Origin: Paenibacillus rhizovicinus
GTDB lineage: Bacteria; Bacillota; Bacilli; Paenibacillales; Paenibacillaceae
Assembly (NCBI RefSeq): GCF_010365285.1
Contig: NZ_CP048286.1
Coordinates: forward strand, 6,746,001-6,810,000
DNA length: 64,000 nucleotides
Direction of reading: 5' to 3'
Under the pieces are notes generated by a model. The model worked only from the letters and a program-made list of their open reading frames with translations, had not been told where the DNA came from and did not search any database. Below, in pieces: positions 40,929-50,012 of this stretch (its first letter is position 1; each line of letters starts with the position of its first letter). Made by a program: the position numbers and the translations under genes.

Positions 40929-41561
40929 TTAGCTTCCGTTATTAGGCGCCGAATCCGAATCCAATGCGGTATCGACGGCACGGAAAGCTTGATTATAGCA
41001 GCGCCTGCAAACCGGCTTGTAATCCTCGTTGCCCCCGATTTGGATCTGCTCGCCGGCGTTGACCGGCTTGCCGCCCAGGAATCGGATGACCATGGTCGCT
41101 TTGCGGTCGCAATACCAGCAGATCGTCTTGATTTCCTCGATTTTGTCGGCTTGCACGAGCAGATTGTAGCTGCCCTCGAAGAGCTGGTTTTGAAAATCGT
41201 TCTTCAGTCCGAACGCCATGACGGGGATGTTCAGTTCGTCGACGACCCGCGTCAAAGCCAAGATATGGTGTTTCTTCAGAAACTGCGCCTCGTCGATGAG
41301 CACGCAGTAAATCTGCTTCGGCCCCGACGTGGACAGATGGGATTTGACGTTCGCGTACAAATCGGTGTCGTCGTCGACGGGAATGGCTTCGCGCTCGAAG
41401 CCGACGCGCGAGCCGACCAGCTGCGATGTCCCGCGGGCGCTGAAGGACGGCGAATAAATAAGGACCCGCTTGCCTTGTTCTTCGTAGTTGTGAGCGACCT
41501 TGATGATTTCGAACGATTTGCCGCTGTTCATGGTTCCGTATTTATAATAGAGTTGTGCCAA
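40929..41561 (-). CDS. tdk: Thymidine kinase
   Basis: A 210-residue type II thymidine kinase. Walker A GTMNSGKS is at residues 9-16, the catalytic Asp-Glu in VLIDEAQF at 90-91, and the zinc-binding lasso is formed by C148-x2-C151 (CWYC) and C185-x2-C188 (CRRC). It salvages thymidine to dTMP with ATP in the cytoplasm. The start appears to be TTG at 41561, preceded by GAGGAGAGG; no better in-frame ATG precedes the P-loop. It is a single gene with a strong terminator. The C-terminal tail (about 20 residues) is acidic and dispensable-looking. Confidence 0.95.
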   Translation of the reverse strand: MAQLYYKYGTMNSGKSFEIIKVAHNYEEQGKRVLIYSPSFSARGTSQLVGSRVGFEREAIPVDDDTDLYANVKSHLSTSGPKQIYCVLIDEAQFLKKHHILALTRVVDELNIPVMAFGLKNDFQNQLFEGSYNLLVQADKIEEIKTICWYCDRKATMVIRFLGGKPVNAGEQIQIGGNEDYKPVCRRCYNQAFRAVDTALDSDSAPNNGS

Positions 41562-41644
41562 TACAACCTCTCCTCAGCTTGATGTCTTTACTTATTTATC
41601 ATATTTGCCTGCCGCTGACAAGACGGCTGGCGCTGCCGGCGCAC

Positions 41645-41677
41645 AAGAAAACAGCTGCCGATGGTAGCGGCAGCTGT
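41645..41677 (-). terminator. Hairpin after the small membrane protein gene
   Basis: ACAGCTGCCG / CGGCAGCTGT with a 7-base loop, followed on the minus strand by TTTCTT. Confidence 0.75.
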
Positions 41678-41688
41678 CCTGTATACGA

Positions 41689-41976
41689 TTACAATTTGTT
41701 TTTCAAATCCATCAGATATTTGACGACAACCCCGAAAGCAGCGACGTAGTACGCAGTTTCCATGATCCATCCGGTATTGTCGAGGAGGGTCATGTTGGCA
41801 AGCATGAACATTGGGAGTACGAGCATCACAAGATCCTTGAGATAGTTCGTGATCAAATCGCTGGAGAACGTACTGGCTTTGAGCGATTGATAGAGGCCGA
41901 GCAAGAAATTCAAGCCCATGGCACCCATAACGATCCACATCGAATACAGCATCCAGTCAGTAGGAGCGAATGTCAT
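41689..41976 (-). CDS. Small membrane protein (hypothetical)
   Basis: A 95-residue very hydrophobic protein with three to four transmembrane segments (MLYSMWIVMGAMGLNFLLGL, DLVMLVLPMFMLANMTLL, WIMETAYYVAAFGVVVKYLM) and a short basic C-terminus. It has no motif I can name; it is superficially holin-like, but holins of this size usually come with a lysin, and none is adjacent. The ribosome site GGGGAGGTGATT eight bases before the ATG is near optimal. It is monocistronic between the tdk gene and the threonine-aldolase-like gene. Confidence 0.75.
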   Translation of the reverse strand: MTFAPTDWMLYSMWIVMGAMGLNFLLGLYQSLKASTFSSDLITNYLKDLVMLVLPMFMLANMTLLDNTGWIMETAYYVAAFGVVVKYLMDLKNKL

Positions 41977-42191
41977 TTGAAATCACCTCCCCGCGGGAAG
42001 AGTAATTGCGTACGATATCATATGTCGGAAGCGTCCGGGTTGTACTGGGACCAGTGCTGATTTTGTCGAGGAGGGCGTTTGCCTTTAGGCAGAGGAGTAA
42101 GTATAGTGGTACAGTCTTAGGAAAATCATAGACGATAACGAAAGAGCTTGGCACGCAGCGAATGCGGCAAGCTGAATGAAGGAGCCTACTT

Positions 42192-43283
42192 ATGAACGAC
42201 ACCAAGACATTGCAGCAAGCGTTTAACGAATCGCTCTATCCCGTGGGAGGACACGGCAAACGGAACGTCGGCGTCCTGCTTGAGGCTTTCCAGGGAATCG
42301 ACGGCGGCACGGACAGCGATACATACGGCTCGGGCGCAGTAATCGAACAATTTCAAACGGAAATGGCGGAGTACCTCGGGAAGACGTCGTCGGTGTTCTT
42401 CCCAAGCGGAACGATGGCGCAGCAGATCGCCCTGCGGATCTGGAGCGACCGGAGCGGGAAGACGAAGGTCGCCTACCATCCGCTCTGTCACTTGGAGATT
42501 CATGAGCAGAACGGCCTGAGGGAGCTGCACCGCCTCGAGCCCGTGCTGCTGGCGGATAAGACCAGCCTGATCACATTGAAGGACGTGGAAGGTTTGCCGG
42601 ACGACGTCGCCTGCCTGCTGCTGGAACTGCCTCAGCGCGAGATCGGCGGCCAGCTGCCGGCCTTCGAGGAAGTGGAGGCCATCTCGGCCCACTGCCGCAA
42701 ACGGGGGATCAAGCTTCACCTGGACGGCGCGAGGCTGTTCGAAGTGCTGCCGTATTACCGCAAGAGCGCCGCTGAAGTCTGCGCCTTGTTCGACAGCGTC
42801 TATATCTCGTTCTATAAGGGCATCGGCGGCATCGCCGGCGCGATTCTGGCCGGAGACACCGACTTTACGGAGGCGTCCAAGGTGTGGAAGCGCAGGCACG
42901 GCGGCGACTTGATCAGCCTATATCCGTACATCGTCCCGGCTTCGCGCTATTTCAAGGAACGCCTGCCGAAGATGGAGCAATATTATCGGGACGCCGTCGA
43001 ACTGGCCGCATTGTATAACGGCTGCCAGGCCGTTACGACGAGGCCGGCCGTTCCGGTATCCAATATGTTCCACGTGCATGTGGACTTGTCCAAAGAAGCG
43101 GCCGAACGGCTGATGATCTCGGTCTGCGAGCAGACCGGCGTAGGATTGACGCACAATATCAACGCCGTCTCGGATCAAAGCTGCTACTACGAGATCAGCC
43201 TGGGCGATCGTTACCGCGCCATACCGAAGGACAAGCTGCACGACGCGTTCCGGCTGCTTCGCGAGTTGATGAGCGGCAGCTAG
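42192..43283 (+). CDS. Threonine-aldolase / beta-eliminating lyase family PLP enzyme
   Basis: A 363-residue fold-type I PLP enzyme of the low-specificity threonine aldolase family. The PLP lysine is Lys209 (VYISFYKGIGGIAGAIL), the cofactor-binding Asp is in KLHLDGARLFEV (Asp178), and the substrate/PLP-phosphate region is at SSVFFPSGTMAQQIAL. It is expected to cleave L-threonine or related beta-hydroxy amino acids to glycine plus an aldehyde. The N-terminal GGTDSDTYGSG segment matches the family. The ATG follows GAAGGAG. It is a single-gene unit with its own terminator. Confidence 0.87.
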   Translation: MNDTKTLQQAFNESLYPVGGHGKRNVGVLLEAFQGIDGGTDSDTYGSGAVIEQFQTEMAEYLGKTSSVFFPSGTMAQQIALRIWSDRSGKTKVAYHPLCHLEIHEQNGLRELHRLEPVLLADKTSLITLKDVEGLPDDVACLLLELPQREIGGQLPAFEEVEAISAHCRKRGIKLHLDGARLFEVLPYYRKSAAEVCALFDSVYISFYKGIGGIAGAILAGDTDFTEASKVWKRRHGGDLISLYPYIVPASRYFKERLPKMEQYYRDAVELAALYNGCQAVTTRPAVPVSNMFHVHVDLSKEAAERLMISVCEQTGVGLTHNINAVSDQSCYYEISLGDRYRAIPKDKLHDAFRLLRELMSGS

Positions 43284-43336
43284 GTCGCTTCGGCCATTCC
43301 TGCTAACTAACCCAAAATCCTATATGACAAATAGGT

Positions 43337-43363
43337 CCGCGGATGCAGTCCGCGGGCTTTTTT
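43337..43363 (+). terminator. Intrinsic terminator after the aldolase-like gene
   Basis: CCGCGGA / TCCGCGG with a 5-base loop, then GC and six T. Confidence 0.82.
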
Positions 43364-43485
43364 GCGTCTCATTCCCTAAATTTTTCATGAAATCGGAGAG
43401 GGAAAAACAGGAATTTCAAGTAAAATGTCGAATTAAGGAAAGCTGTTTCACAATATTTACTAAATAGAGCCATGGGGGAAGAGAA

Positions 43486-44757
43486 ATGTTTTGTACACAA
43501 TGCGGAGGCTCGATTGCCGCGAAGAGCAGGTTTTGCAACCATTGCGGCTCGCCGATTCATGATGAACCGGGTGCGTCTGCCGCGGAAGCCGAATTGCAGG
43601 CAGGTGCGGAAGAGACGGCTGTCGCCGCGGTCATGGATGACGGCCATTACCGTCACGACGCGGTGACCGTTGCCCGGACGGCGAATGATAGAGAAGTACC
43701 GCGTCAGCGTAAGCGCGCGCGAGCTTGGACGTATTTGCTCCCGATCAGCTGCTTGCTGGCGGCGGGGATCGGCGGAGCCGGCGATTACCTGTACCAACAG
43801 CATCAATCGAAGCAGGCGAACGCGCTGCTGCGGTCGGGAGAAGCGTTGGCGCTGAATGGAAAATACGCCGAAGCCAAGGCGCAATTCGAGCAGGCGCTCG
43901 AACTGCGTCCGACGCACGCCGTGCTGCTGGCCGACCAGTCCGTGCTCACCGACGTCATGAAGCTGGACGATAGTCTGAAGGCGGCGGATGCCAAGGCGCA
44001 GAAGAAGCAATACGATCAAGCGATCAAAGACATTCATTCGCTCCAGAAGACGATTGCGTCCCGCGACGGGGCGATCTATAAGAAGCTGGTATCGCAGACG
44101 GCAGCCAAGGAGGAGGCCTTCGTCGTTGGCCAGGTGAAGGACAGCATCGCCGCGAAGAAGACCGTGAACGAGCTGCTGCCGCTGTTGGAGACGTTAAAGC
44201 CGTATTCCGGGCCAGCCGCGGCGAGTACCGTCAAGAACGTGAAACAGAAGATCGTCGATCTGTCGTACGAATCGTCTTCGTCGGCATTGAACAGCCGGAA
44301 TTTCGAGAAGGCGCTGGCGATCGTTGCCGACGCGCTCAAGCAGGATGCGCAGAACGCGAAATTGCTCGGTCTGCAGAAGACGATCCAAGCGAAGCAGAAG
44401 GCGTTCGAGGAAGCGGAGCAGAAGCGTATCGAGCAGGCGGTCGAAGCTTCCACGAAGGAAGACATGAACAACAGGACGAAAGGGATCCAGCTGGTATCCC
44501 TTCATGCCGGACTCAACGATTACGGGTATTTCCAAATCGACGGAGAAGTGAAGAACGCGGCTACGCGGCCGATCAGCTCCGTGACGGTTTATTATGATTT
44601 GAAGGACGCCTACGGCAACGTGATCTATCATGATACGGTTTATGTAACGCCGTATTATCTGGCGATCGGCGACAAGGCAACGTTCGATAACAGCTATTAT
44701 TATGACGGTTCCATGTATTCGGTTTCGGTAACGAACATGGAATGGCAGCTGGAATAG
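43486..44757 (+). CDS. Zinc-ribbon, TPR-like, FxLYD-domain membrane protein
   Basis: A 423-residue protein. Residues 1-22 form a zinc ribbon (FCTQCGG, FCNHCGS; two CxxC pairs). A hydrophobic segment at about 82-99 (TYLLPISCLLAAGIGGAG) spans the membrane. After it comes a helical, TPR-like region (KYAEAKAQFEQALELRPTHA and repeats) rich in Lys/Glu/Ala, then a C-terminal beta domain (GYFQIDGEVKNAATRPISSV, YYDLKDAYGNVIYHD) of FxLYD type. No enzyme motif. It is 14 bases upstream of an HtrA-like protease gene on the same strand, so the two are probably co-translated. ATG with GGGGGAAGAG. Confidence 0.8.
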   Translation: MFCTQCGGSIAAKSRFCNHCGSPIHDEPGASAAEAELQAGAEETAVAAVMDDGHYRHDAVTVARTANDREVPRQRKRARAWTYLLPISCLLAAGIGGAGDYLYQQHQSKQANALLRSGEALALNGKYAEAKAQFEQALELRPTHAVLLADQSVLTDVMKLDDSLKAADAKAQKKQYDQAIKDIHSLQKTIASRDGAIYKKLVSQTAAKEEAFVVGQVKDSIAAKKTVNELLPLLETLKPYSGPAAASTVKNVKQKIVDLSYESSSSALNSRNFEKALAIVADALKQDAQNAKLLGLQKTIQAKQKAFEEAEQKRIEQAVEASTKEDMNNRTKGIQLVSLHAGLNDYGYFQIDGEVKNAATRPISSVTVYYDLKDAYGNVIYHDTVYVTPYYLAIGDKATFDNSYYYDGSMYSVSVTNMEWQLE

Positions 44758-44771
44758 AGGAGGAACGCGCA

Positions 44772-45920
44772 ATGAAATCATGGCTTTCCATTATCTTATC
44801 GTCCCTTATCCTCGCAGGGGGAGCGGTGTCGGTATACGTGCTGAACGACAAGTGGAACGATCCGGTCGTAGAGGCTTCCTCCGCCCTCGGCAAGCCGGGC
44901 GCGGTCGTCAAGACTTCAGCCGCCAAGCCGGATCTGAAGACCGTCATTCAGGGCGATCAGAAGAAGGTCGTTGCCGTCGAAGTGACGACATATGAAGGCA
45001 AGGCTACCGGTTCCGGCTTTATCTATAACAGCAAAGGCGATATCGTCACGAATGCGCATGTCGTCGCCGACGCGCAAGGCATTAAAGTGAAGGCGTCCGA
45101 CGGCAGCCTCTATACGGGCAAATTGATCGGCGTCAATCCGGAGAAGGATATCGCGCTTATACGCGCCGATGGACTGTCTGGAAGGGAGCCGCTGGAGATC
45201 GACGCGGGAGCGAAGATCGATATCGGCGATGAGGTTATCGCCTTCGGCAGCCCGCTCGGCCTTGATAATACGGTAACGACAGGCATCATCAGCGGATTGA
45301 ACCGCGATTTCGACATTGAGGAGACAAGTTATAAAGGCCTCTATCAGATCTCCGCTCCGATTACGCACGGCAACAGCGGCGGGCCGCTCGTGCTGAAGTC
45401 CAGCGGGAAGGTCATCGGCATTAATTCGGCCGGCGAGGAACAAGGGAGCATCGGCTTCAGCATTCCGATCGGGCAAGCGAAAGCGATGATCGAGGATTGG
45501 AGCCAGCATCCCGATTCCAAGCTTGCTGCCGACACGGCCGGATCAGGCGATGCGTTAGACGAAGGCGAATTCACGAAAGAAACGATGTCGAGCGGGGCGG
45601 AATATACGGTGCGCAGCTTCTATGAGGCGCTTGGGAGCAAAGACTACGTCACGGCGTACAGCTTGCTCGGCAGCGACTGGCAGACGAAGACGTCGTACGA
45701 AGCGTTTCGCAAAGGCTATCTGTATACGCTGGCCGTCAGCGTAACGCGAGTAACGGTCACATCGGCCGATTCGCAGTCCGCGCAGCTCACGGCTGTGATC
45801 GAAGCCTATGAGGACAAGAAGAGCGGCGACACCGTCATAAGCACCTACAGCGTGAAATATACCATCAAGCCGGAGAACGGCGTCTTGAAAATCATTACGG
45901 GCAAAGGAAAGAAACTGTAA
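44772..45920 (+). CDS. HtrA-like S1C serine protease without PDZ, with NTF2-like C-terminal domain
   Basis: A 382-residue membrane-anchored protein: hydrophobic segment at residues 5-24, then a trypsin-like domain with triad His96 (IVTNAHVVAD), Asp126 (PEKDIALIR) and Ser202 (THGNSGGPLVL). The usual PDZ domain of HtrA is absent; residues about 275-382 (EYTVRSFYEALGSKDYVTAY onward) look like a small NTF2/SnoaL-type domain. It should degrade or process proteins outside the membrane. ATG at 44772 is placed by GAGGAGG nine bases upstream. It follows the zinc-ribbon gene closely, suggesting a two-protein envelope quality-control or sensing unit. Confidence 0.88.
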   Translation: MKSWLSIILSSLILAGGAVSVYVLNDKWNDPVVEASSALGKPGAVVKTSAAKPDLKTVIQGDQKKVVAVEVTTYEGKATGSGFIYNSKGDIVTNAHVVADAQGIKVKASDGSLYTGKLIGVNPEKDIALIRADGLSGREPLEIDAGAKIDIGDEVIAFGSPLGLDNTVTTGIISGLNRDFDIEETSYKGLYQISAPITHGNSGGPLVLKSSGKVIGINSAGEEQGSIGFSIPIGQAKAMIEDWSQHPDSKLAADTAGSGDALDEGEFTKETMSSGAEYTVRSFYEALGSKDYVTAYSLLGSDWQTKTSYEAFRKGYLYTLAVSVTRVTVTSADSQSAQLTAVIEAYEDKKSGDTVISTYSVKYTIKPENGVLKIITGKGKKL

Positions 45921-45939
45921 CCGGGGATCATATTCAGTA

Positions 45940-46006
45940 AGAGAAGCAGCCCTTTGCGGGCTGCTTCTCTGCGTAAAGCCGGCAGCCATTCGCTGCCGGC
46001 TTGTTT
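45940..46006 (+). terminator. Double hairpin terminator after the HtrA-like gene
   Basis: AGAGAAGCAGCCC / GGGCTGCTTCTCT (13 bp), then GCCGGCAGC / GCTGCCGGC followed by TTGTTTG. Confidence 0.75.
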
Positions 46007-46049
46007 GCGCTGCCGCCATGACCTTGAAGCGCCAGGCGCTGGGAGCCGC

Positions 46050-46080
46050 GCATAATGATTGGTGCCAAATGGCAAAATGA
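46050..46080 (+). promoter_or_regulatory. Possible sigma-G/F promoter of the germination operon
   Basis: GCATA (46050-46054) and CAAAATGA (46073-46080) are spaced 18 bp. This only partly matches the sigma-G consensus (GNATR / CATNNTA), but forespore control is expected for gerA-type operons. Confidence 0.3.
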
Positions 46081-46110
46081 AAGAACGGAGTTATGGAAGG
46101 AGAGGCAATA

Positions 46111-47664
46111 ATGACCATTTTCCATCAATTATACAAGTTGTTCAGCGCTGGAATGAAATCTGGTCAATCGGCAAACAACACGACAATGGATGATCATGGC
46201 CCGCTAGCGGCCGACCTCAAACGCAACTTGGCGATGCTAAAGCAAGTGTTCAGCCATGCGCCGGATATCGTCGTGCGCACGTTTCGGTACCAGAAGACAG
46301 GCAGGGAAGCGGCACTCATTTATTTCTCCGGTTTATCGGACAAGAATTCGATCAACAACAACATCCTGCGGGAACTGCTGCTGCTTGAACCGGAAGGAAG
46401 CCCTACAAGCTATCTTCCGGTAACGGTTGGCAAGCTGATGATATGCAGCACGTGGATGCAGCTGGAAAGGGCCGTCTTGAACGGACGGAGCGTCCTTCTT
46501 CTTGATGGCATGGAACGCGGCTACGAGATGGACACCCAGGGATGGCCGCAGCGGGCGATTACCGATTCGCAGATCGAAGCTTCGCTGAAGGGCGCCCACC
46601 AAGCTTTCGTGGAGACCGGCGAAGCCAATATCGCGCTGATCCGGCGCTATCTGCCGACCCGAGAACTCAAGATCAAAGAATATTTGATCGGCGCTAGGGC
46701 GCCTTGCCGCGTTTCGCTCCTTTACTTAGAAGATCTGACCGAGCCCGAATTTATCTCTACGATGGAGGAACGGCTGCTTGCGCTGGACGTAGACTGCATC
46801 CTCAATACGGGCGAGCTGGCTGAATTGGTCGAGGACCAGACGATGGTCATGATCCCGCAGTTCATTACGACGGAAAGACCGGATACGGCTTCATCCCAGC
46901 TTCTGCAAGGGAGGATCGTCATTGTCGTCGACCGTTCCTCCAGCGTGCTGATCGCGCCCGCCAATTTCATATCGTTCTTCCATGGCATCGACGATTACAG
47001 CTCGCGTTGGCCAGTCGCGAGTTTTCTTCGCATCCTCCGGTTCTTCGCGTGTTTTATCGCTCTATTCCTGCCAGGGCTCTATATCGCGTCCATTTCGTTC
47101 AATTACGAAATCATTCCGCTCGATTTGATTCTATCGATCGGACAATTCCGCGCTTCGGTGCCGTTTCCCCCTTTCATCGAGGCGTTGATCATGGAGATCA
47201 CGCTGGAAATGCTCCGGGAAGCGGGGGTTCGGCTTCCGGCTCCCGTCGCGCAAACCGTCGGCATCGTCGGGGGCATCGTCATCGGCCAAGCGGCCGTCCA
47301 AGCGGGCATCGTCAGCAATCTGATGGTCGTGGTCGTCGCGACGACGGCCGTCGCGTCGTTCATTATTCCCAATTACGATATGGCGGCTTCCATTCGGCTC
47401 GTTCGATTTCCGGTCATGGTCATGGCTTCGCTCTTAGGCGTCATCGGACTGATCGTTTGCTTCATGTTCATCTTGGCGAGAATCATCAGCATGCGTTCAT
47501 TGGGCGAATCATTCAGCTCGCCGATGGCCCCTATGCGGGTCAGCGACTGGAAGGACATGTTCGTGCGGCTGCCGCTGCGTTTGATGATCAAGCGTCCGCG
47601 AAGCGTGCGTTCGCTCCAGAAGCGCAGGATGGGCACGGGAGGTCAAGGAGGAGAAGGAAAATGA
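46111..47664 (+). CDS. Spore germinant receptor A subunit (GerAA family)
   Basis: A 517-residue protein. The N-terminal half is the soluble ligand-binding region of GerA-type A subunits (HAPDIVVRTFRYQKTGREAA, the central FVETGEANIALIRRYLPT, KEYLIGARAPCRVSLLYLED). The second half has four to five transmembrane segments (FLRILRFFACFIALFLPGLY, FPPFIEALIMEITLEMLREA, AQTVGIVGGIVIGQAAVQAG). It sits in the spore inner membrane and, with the B and C subunits, senses nutrients. The ATG at 46111 lies after AAGGAGAGG; the ATG at 46093 overlaps that box. The stop overlaps the B subunit start as ATGA. Which germinant it detects cannot be told. Confidence 0.95.
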   Translation: MTIFHQLYKLFSAGMKSGQSANNTTMDDHGPLAADLKRNLAMLKQVFSHAPDIVVRTFRYQKTGREAALIYFSGLSDKNSINNNILRELLLLEPEGSPTSYLPVTVGKLMICSTWMQLERAVLNGRSVLLLDGMERGYEMDTQGWPQRAITDSQIEASLKGAHQAFVETGEANIALIRRYLPTRELKIKEYLIGARAPCRVSLLYLEDLTEPEFISTMEERLLALDVDCILNTGELAELVEDQTMVMIPQFITTERPDTASSQLLQGRIVIVVDRSSSVLIAPANFISFFHGIDDYSSRWPVASFLRILRFFACFIALFLPGLYIASISFNYEIIPLDLILSIGQFRASVPFPPFIEALIMEITLEMLREAGVRLPAPVAQTVGIVGGIVIGQAAVQAGIVSNLMVVVVATTAVASFIIPNYDMAASIRLVRFPVMVMASLLGVIGLIVCFMFILARIISMRSLGESFSSPMAPMRVSDWKDMFVRLPLRLMIKRPRSVRSLQKRRMGTGGQGGEGK

Positions 47665-48779
47665 GCATCGCAGCTAGTCTACTACCCGACAGCAAGCAAA
47701 ACCGGATCACGATAACGCAATTCGTGTTGATCATACACAGCATGCAGCTTGGCGTCGCGGCGTTGTCGCTGCCTTCGGATATGGCGAGAATCAGCGGCAC
47801 GGACGGCTGGATCGCGCTGATCTTCGGCTGGGCGAGCTCGATGCTGGCCAGCTTGATCGTCGTTCAAATCATGAAGAAGTACCCGAAAGGTACGATAATC
47901 GAGCTCATCTCGCATTACTTCGGCAAATGGATCGGCCGGCTGGCCATGGTGGTCTTCGGCTTGTACGGGACGCTCTACGCATACCTGATTCTTGATCGGA
48001 TGGTGCTGCTGATCGAAAGCTGGATCATGCAGCAAACCCAAACCTACATGCTTATGGTGCTGTTCATGCCGCCTGCCTACTTGATCATCAAAGGAGGGGT
48101 GCGCGTCATCGGCCGTTATTCCGAAATCGTCGTCTTCAGCTCGCTATGGATGTTAATCATCCTGGCTATTCTGCTGAGGGAAGCGAATTGGCTGCATCTT
48201 CTTCCGGTGCTCAAGGAGGGCTGGATGCCCGTCTTTCGAACGGTCCCCACGACGATCCTATCATTCCAGGGCTTCGAAATCGTGTTCTTTATCTACCCGA
48301 ACTTGGACAAGAAGAAGTACGCGTCTCTAGGCGTAGTTATTGCGAACACCTACACGCTGCTCATCTATTTATTTATTACGATCGTCTGTTTCGTCGTCTA
48401 CAGTCCGGATCAGATTACCCAGTATAACGACGCCGTGATTTCCATGGTCAAGATCATTGAATTCCGGTTCATGGAACGGTTCGATATCATCATGCTGACG
48501 TGGTATTTGCTGATCATCTCCAAAACATGGATTCCTGCGCTGTATATGTCGGTGTACTGCACGAAGCAGCTCTTCTCCATCGGCAAACTGCAATGGTACA
48601 TCGTCGCCTTCCTCGTCGGCATGTGCTTGACAACGATGATATTGAATCCGGGCTGGAACGAGAACGCGGAGGCGCTGAAATGGTTCAGCAGCTTGGGCAT
48701 TGCAATTGCCTTTGCGTTCCCGGCCTGTCTATGGTGCGTGCTGTCCGTCATGTTGAAGTTCAAGAGGTGGCAGGCATGA
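47661..48779 (+). CDS. Spore germinant receptor B subunit (GerAB family permease)
   Basis: A 372-residue protein with ten transmembrane helices in the APC superfamily spore-germination permease family. Typical features: ITITQFVLIIHSMQLGVAAL at the start, SGTDGWIALIFGWASSM, and the FQGFEIVFFIYPNLDKKK segment. It binds the nutrient germinant within the membrane. It starts inside the stop of the A subunit (ATGA) and its own stop overlaps the C subunit start in the same way, giving strict A-B-C translational coupling. The long in-frame extension upstream (to 47007) is an overlap with the A gene, not protein. Confidence 0.95.
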   Translation: MSIAASLLPDSKQNRITITQFVLIIHSMQLGVAALSLPSDMARISGTDGWIALIFGWASSMLASLIVVQIMKKYPKGTIIELISHYFGKWIGRLAMVVFGLYGTLYAYLILDRMVLLIESWIMQQTQTYMLMVLFMPPAYLIIKGGVRVIGRYSEIVVFSSLWMLIILAILLREANWLHLLPVLKEGWMPVFRTVPTTILSFQGFEIVFFIYPNLDKKKYASLGVVIANTYTLLIYLFITIVCFVVYSPDQITQYNDAVISMVKIIEFRFMERFDIIMLTWYLLIISKTWIPALYMSVYCTKQLFSIGKLQWYIVAFLVGMCLTTMILNPGWNENAEALKWFSSLGIAIAFAFPACLWCVLSVMLKFKRWQA

Positions 48780-49912
48780 AGCCGGCAATGATGAAGCGGG
48801 CCGTCATGCTGCTGTTCGCGCTGTCCGCGTTGTTCTTGCTTCCCGGCTGCAGGGACCGCATCAATCTGGAGGATATCACGCTCGTGTTGATGCTTGGCGT
48901 CGATTTGGATAAGGACAACAATCTCGTCGTCTATTCATCAAGCCCGGTCTTCAGCAAGGAAGCGAAAGACAAGAATGAGGTGACGCAGGTCAATTCGCTC
49001 ACGCTTCGGGATGCCAGAGGCGGGTTTGAAAGCCGCGTGTCGGCGCTGTTTGCGACAGGGAAGCTGCAGAATATACTGATCGGCAAGAAAGTCATCGAGC
49101 AGCCCGGATGGACACGCCTGCTTGATTTGTTCTACCGCGATTCCAAAACCCGCATCAATGCCCGCCTCGTCGTCGTCGACGGCTCGGTCGCCGACGTCAT
49201 GTATTTCGCGCCGCCGAACAAACGGAGGATGTCGCTGCATATCGCGAAGCTGATGGACACGGCGCACAAACGGAATTTAATCGAGGAAACGTCGCTGTGG
49301 GAATTCCATCGGCAGATGTTCGAGCGCGGGAGAACGCCGGATATGGCGCAGCTGCGCAAGACCAAACGGGAAGTCGTTGTAGACCGGTCGGCGCTGCTAG
49401 ATCACGAAGGACTTTACGTGACCTCGATCAATTTGCTAGAAACGGAACTGCTTCAGATCGTGCAGGACGACAAGAAAGCGGACCTGTCCCTCACCGTCTT
49501 TCTGCCGGAAGAGGCGAAGGGGAATAAATCAGTCTTCAAATTGGACGGGATTAGTTTCTATGTGCTCGATGTCGACCGCAAGGTGAAAACCGCGTTCAAG
49601 GATGGCAAAATGCATTTCGATCTCGATATCGGCCTCCCGATCCGATTGACGGAACGCTTATTCGCTTTCGACATGAAGAATATTAAGGAGTTGCAAAATC
49701 AAATCGACAAGCAGCTCTTGACCGAGATGGATGCCTTGGTCGCCAAGCTCCAGAAGAATAAAGTAGACCCGATCGGTCTCGGACTCTATGCGCGCGCGTA
49801 TCAGTACCAGGCATGGAAGAAGGTTCAGAACGATTGGGGCAATGCGTTCTCGAAAGCGGAAGTCAAACTGCACGTGCATACTAGGATCGTCGACATGGGC
49901 GAGGTTCGGTAA
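48776..49912 (+). CDS. Spore germinant receptor C subunit lipoprotein (GerAC family)
   Basis: A 378-residue lipoprotein. Residues 1-25 are a lipoprotein signal peptide with lipobox LLPGC (Cys25). The mature region follows the Ger(x)C family: WDRIN-like CRDRINLEDITLVLMLGVDL, then the central strand-rich domain and the C-terminal domain with NQIDKQLLTEMDALVAKLQK and DPIGLGLYARAYQYQAWKKV. It attaches to the outer leaflet of the spore inner membrane and works with the A and B subunits. ATGA coupling with the B gene; RBS AAGAGGTGG lies within the end of that gene. It ends the operon. Confidence 0.95.
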   Translation: MKPAMMKRAVMLLFALSALFLLPGCRDRINLEDITLVLMLGVDLDKDNNLVVYSSSPVFSKEAKDKNEVTQVNSLTLRDARGGFESRVSALFATGKLQNILIGKKVIEQPGWTRLLDLFYRDSKTRINARLVVVDGSVADVMYFAPPNKRRMSLHIAKLMDTAHKRNLIEETSLWEFHRQMFERGRTPDMAQLRKTKREVVVDRSALLDHEGLYVTSINLLETELLQIVQDDKKADLSLTVFLPEEAKGNKSVFKLDGISFYVLDVDRKVKTAFKDGKMHFDLDIGLPIRLTERLFAFDMKNIKELQNQIDKQLLTEMDALVAKLQKNKVDPIGLGLYARAYQYQAWKKVQNDWGNAFSKAEVKLHVHTRIVDMGEVR

Positions 49913-50012
49913 CCGAGGCGTCACCTCATAATCGGTCGCCAACCGTTATTTACGCCTTCCGCCCAGCATAGGCTAGACGGGCGATAACGAACGGGAAAGG
50001 CGGCGATGCTGC

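Noticed and set aside
41689..41976. Phage holin
   Set aside because: Hydrophobic and small, but no lysin or phage genes are near it and no holin motif is recognisable.
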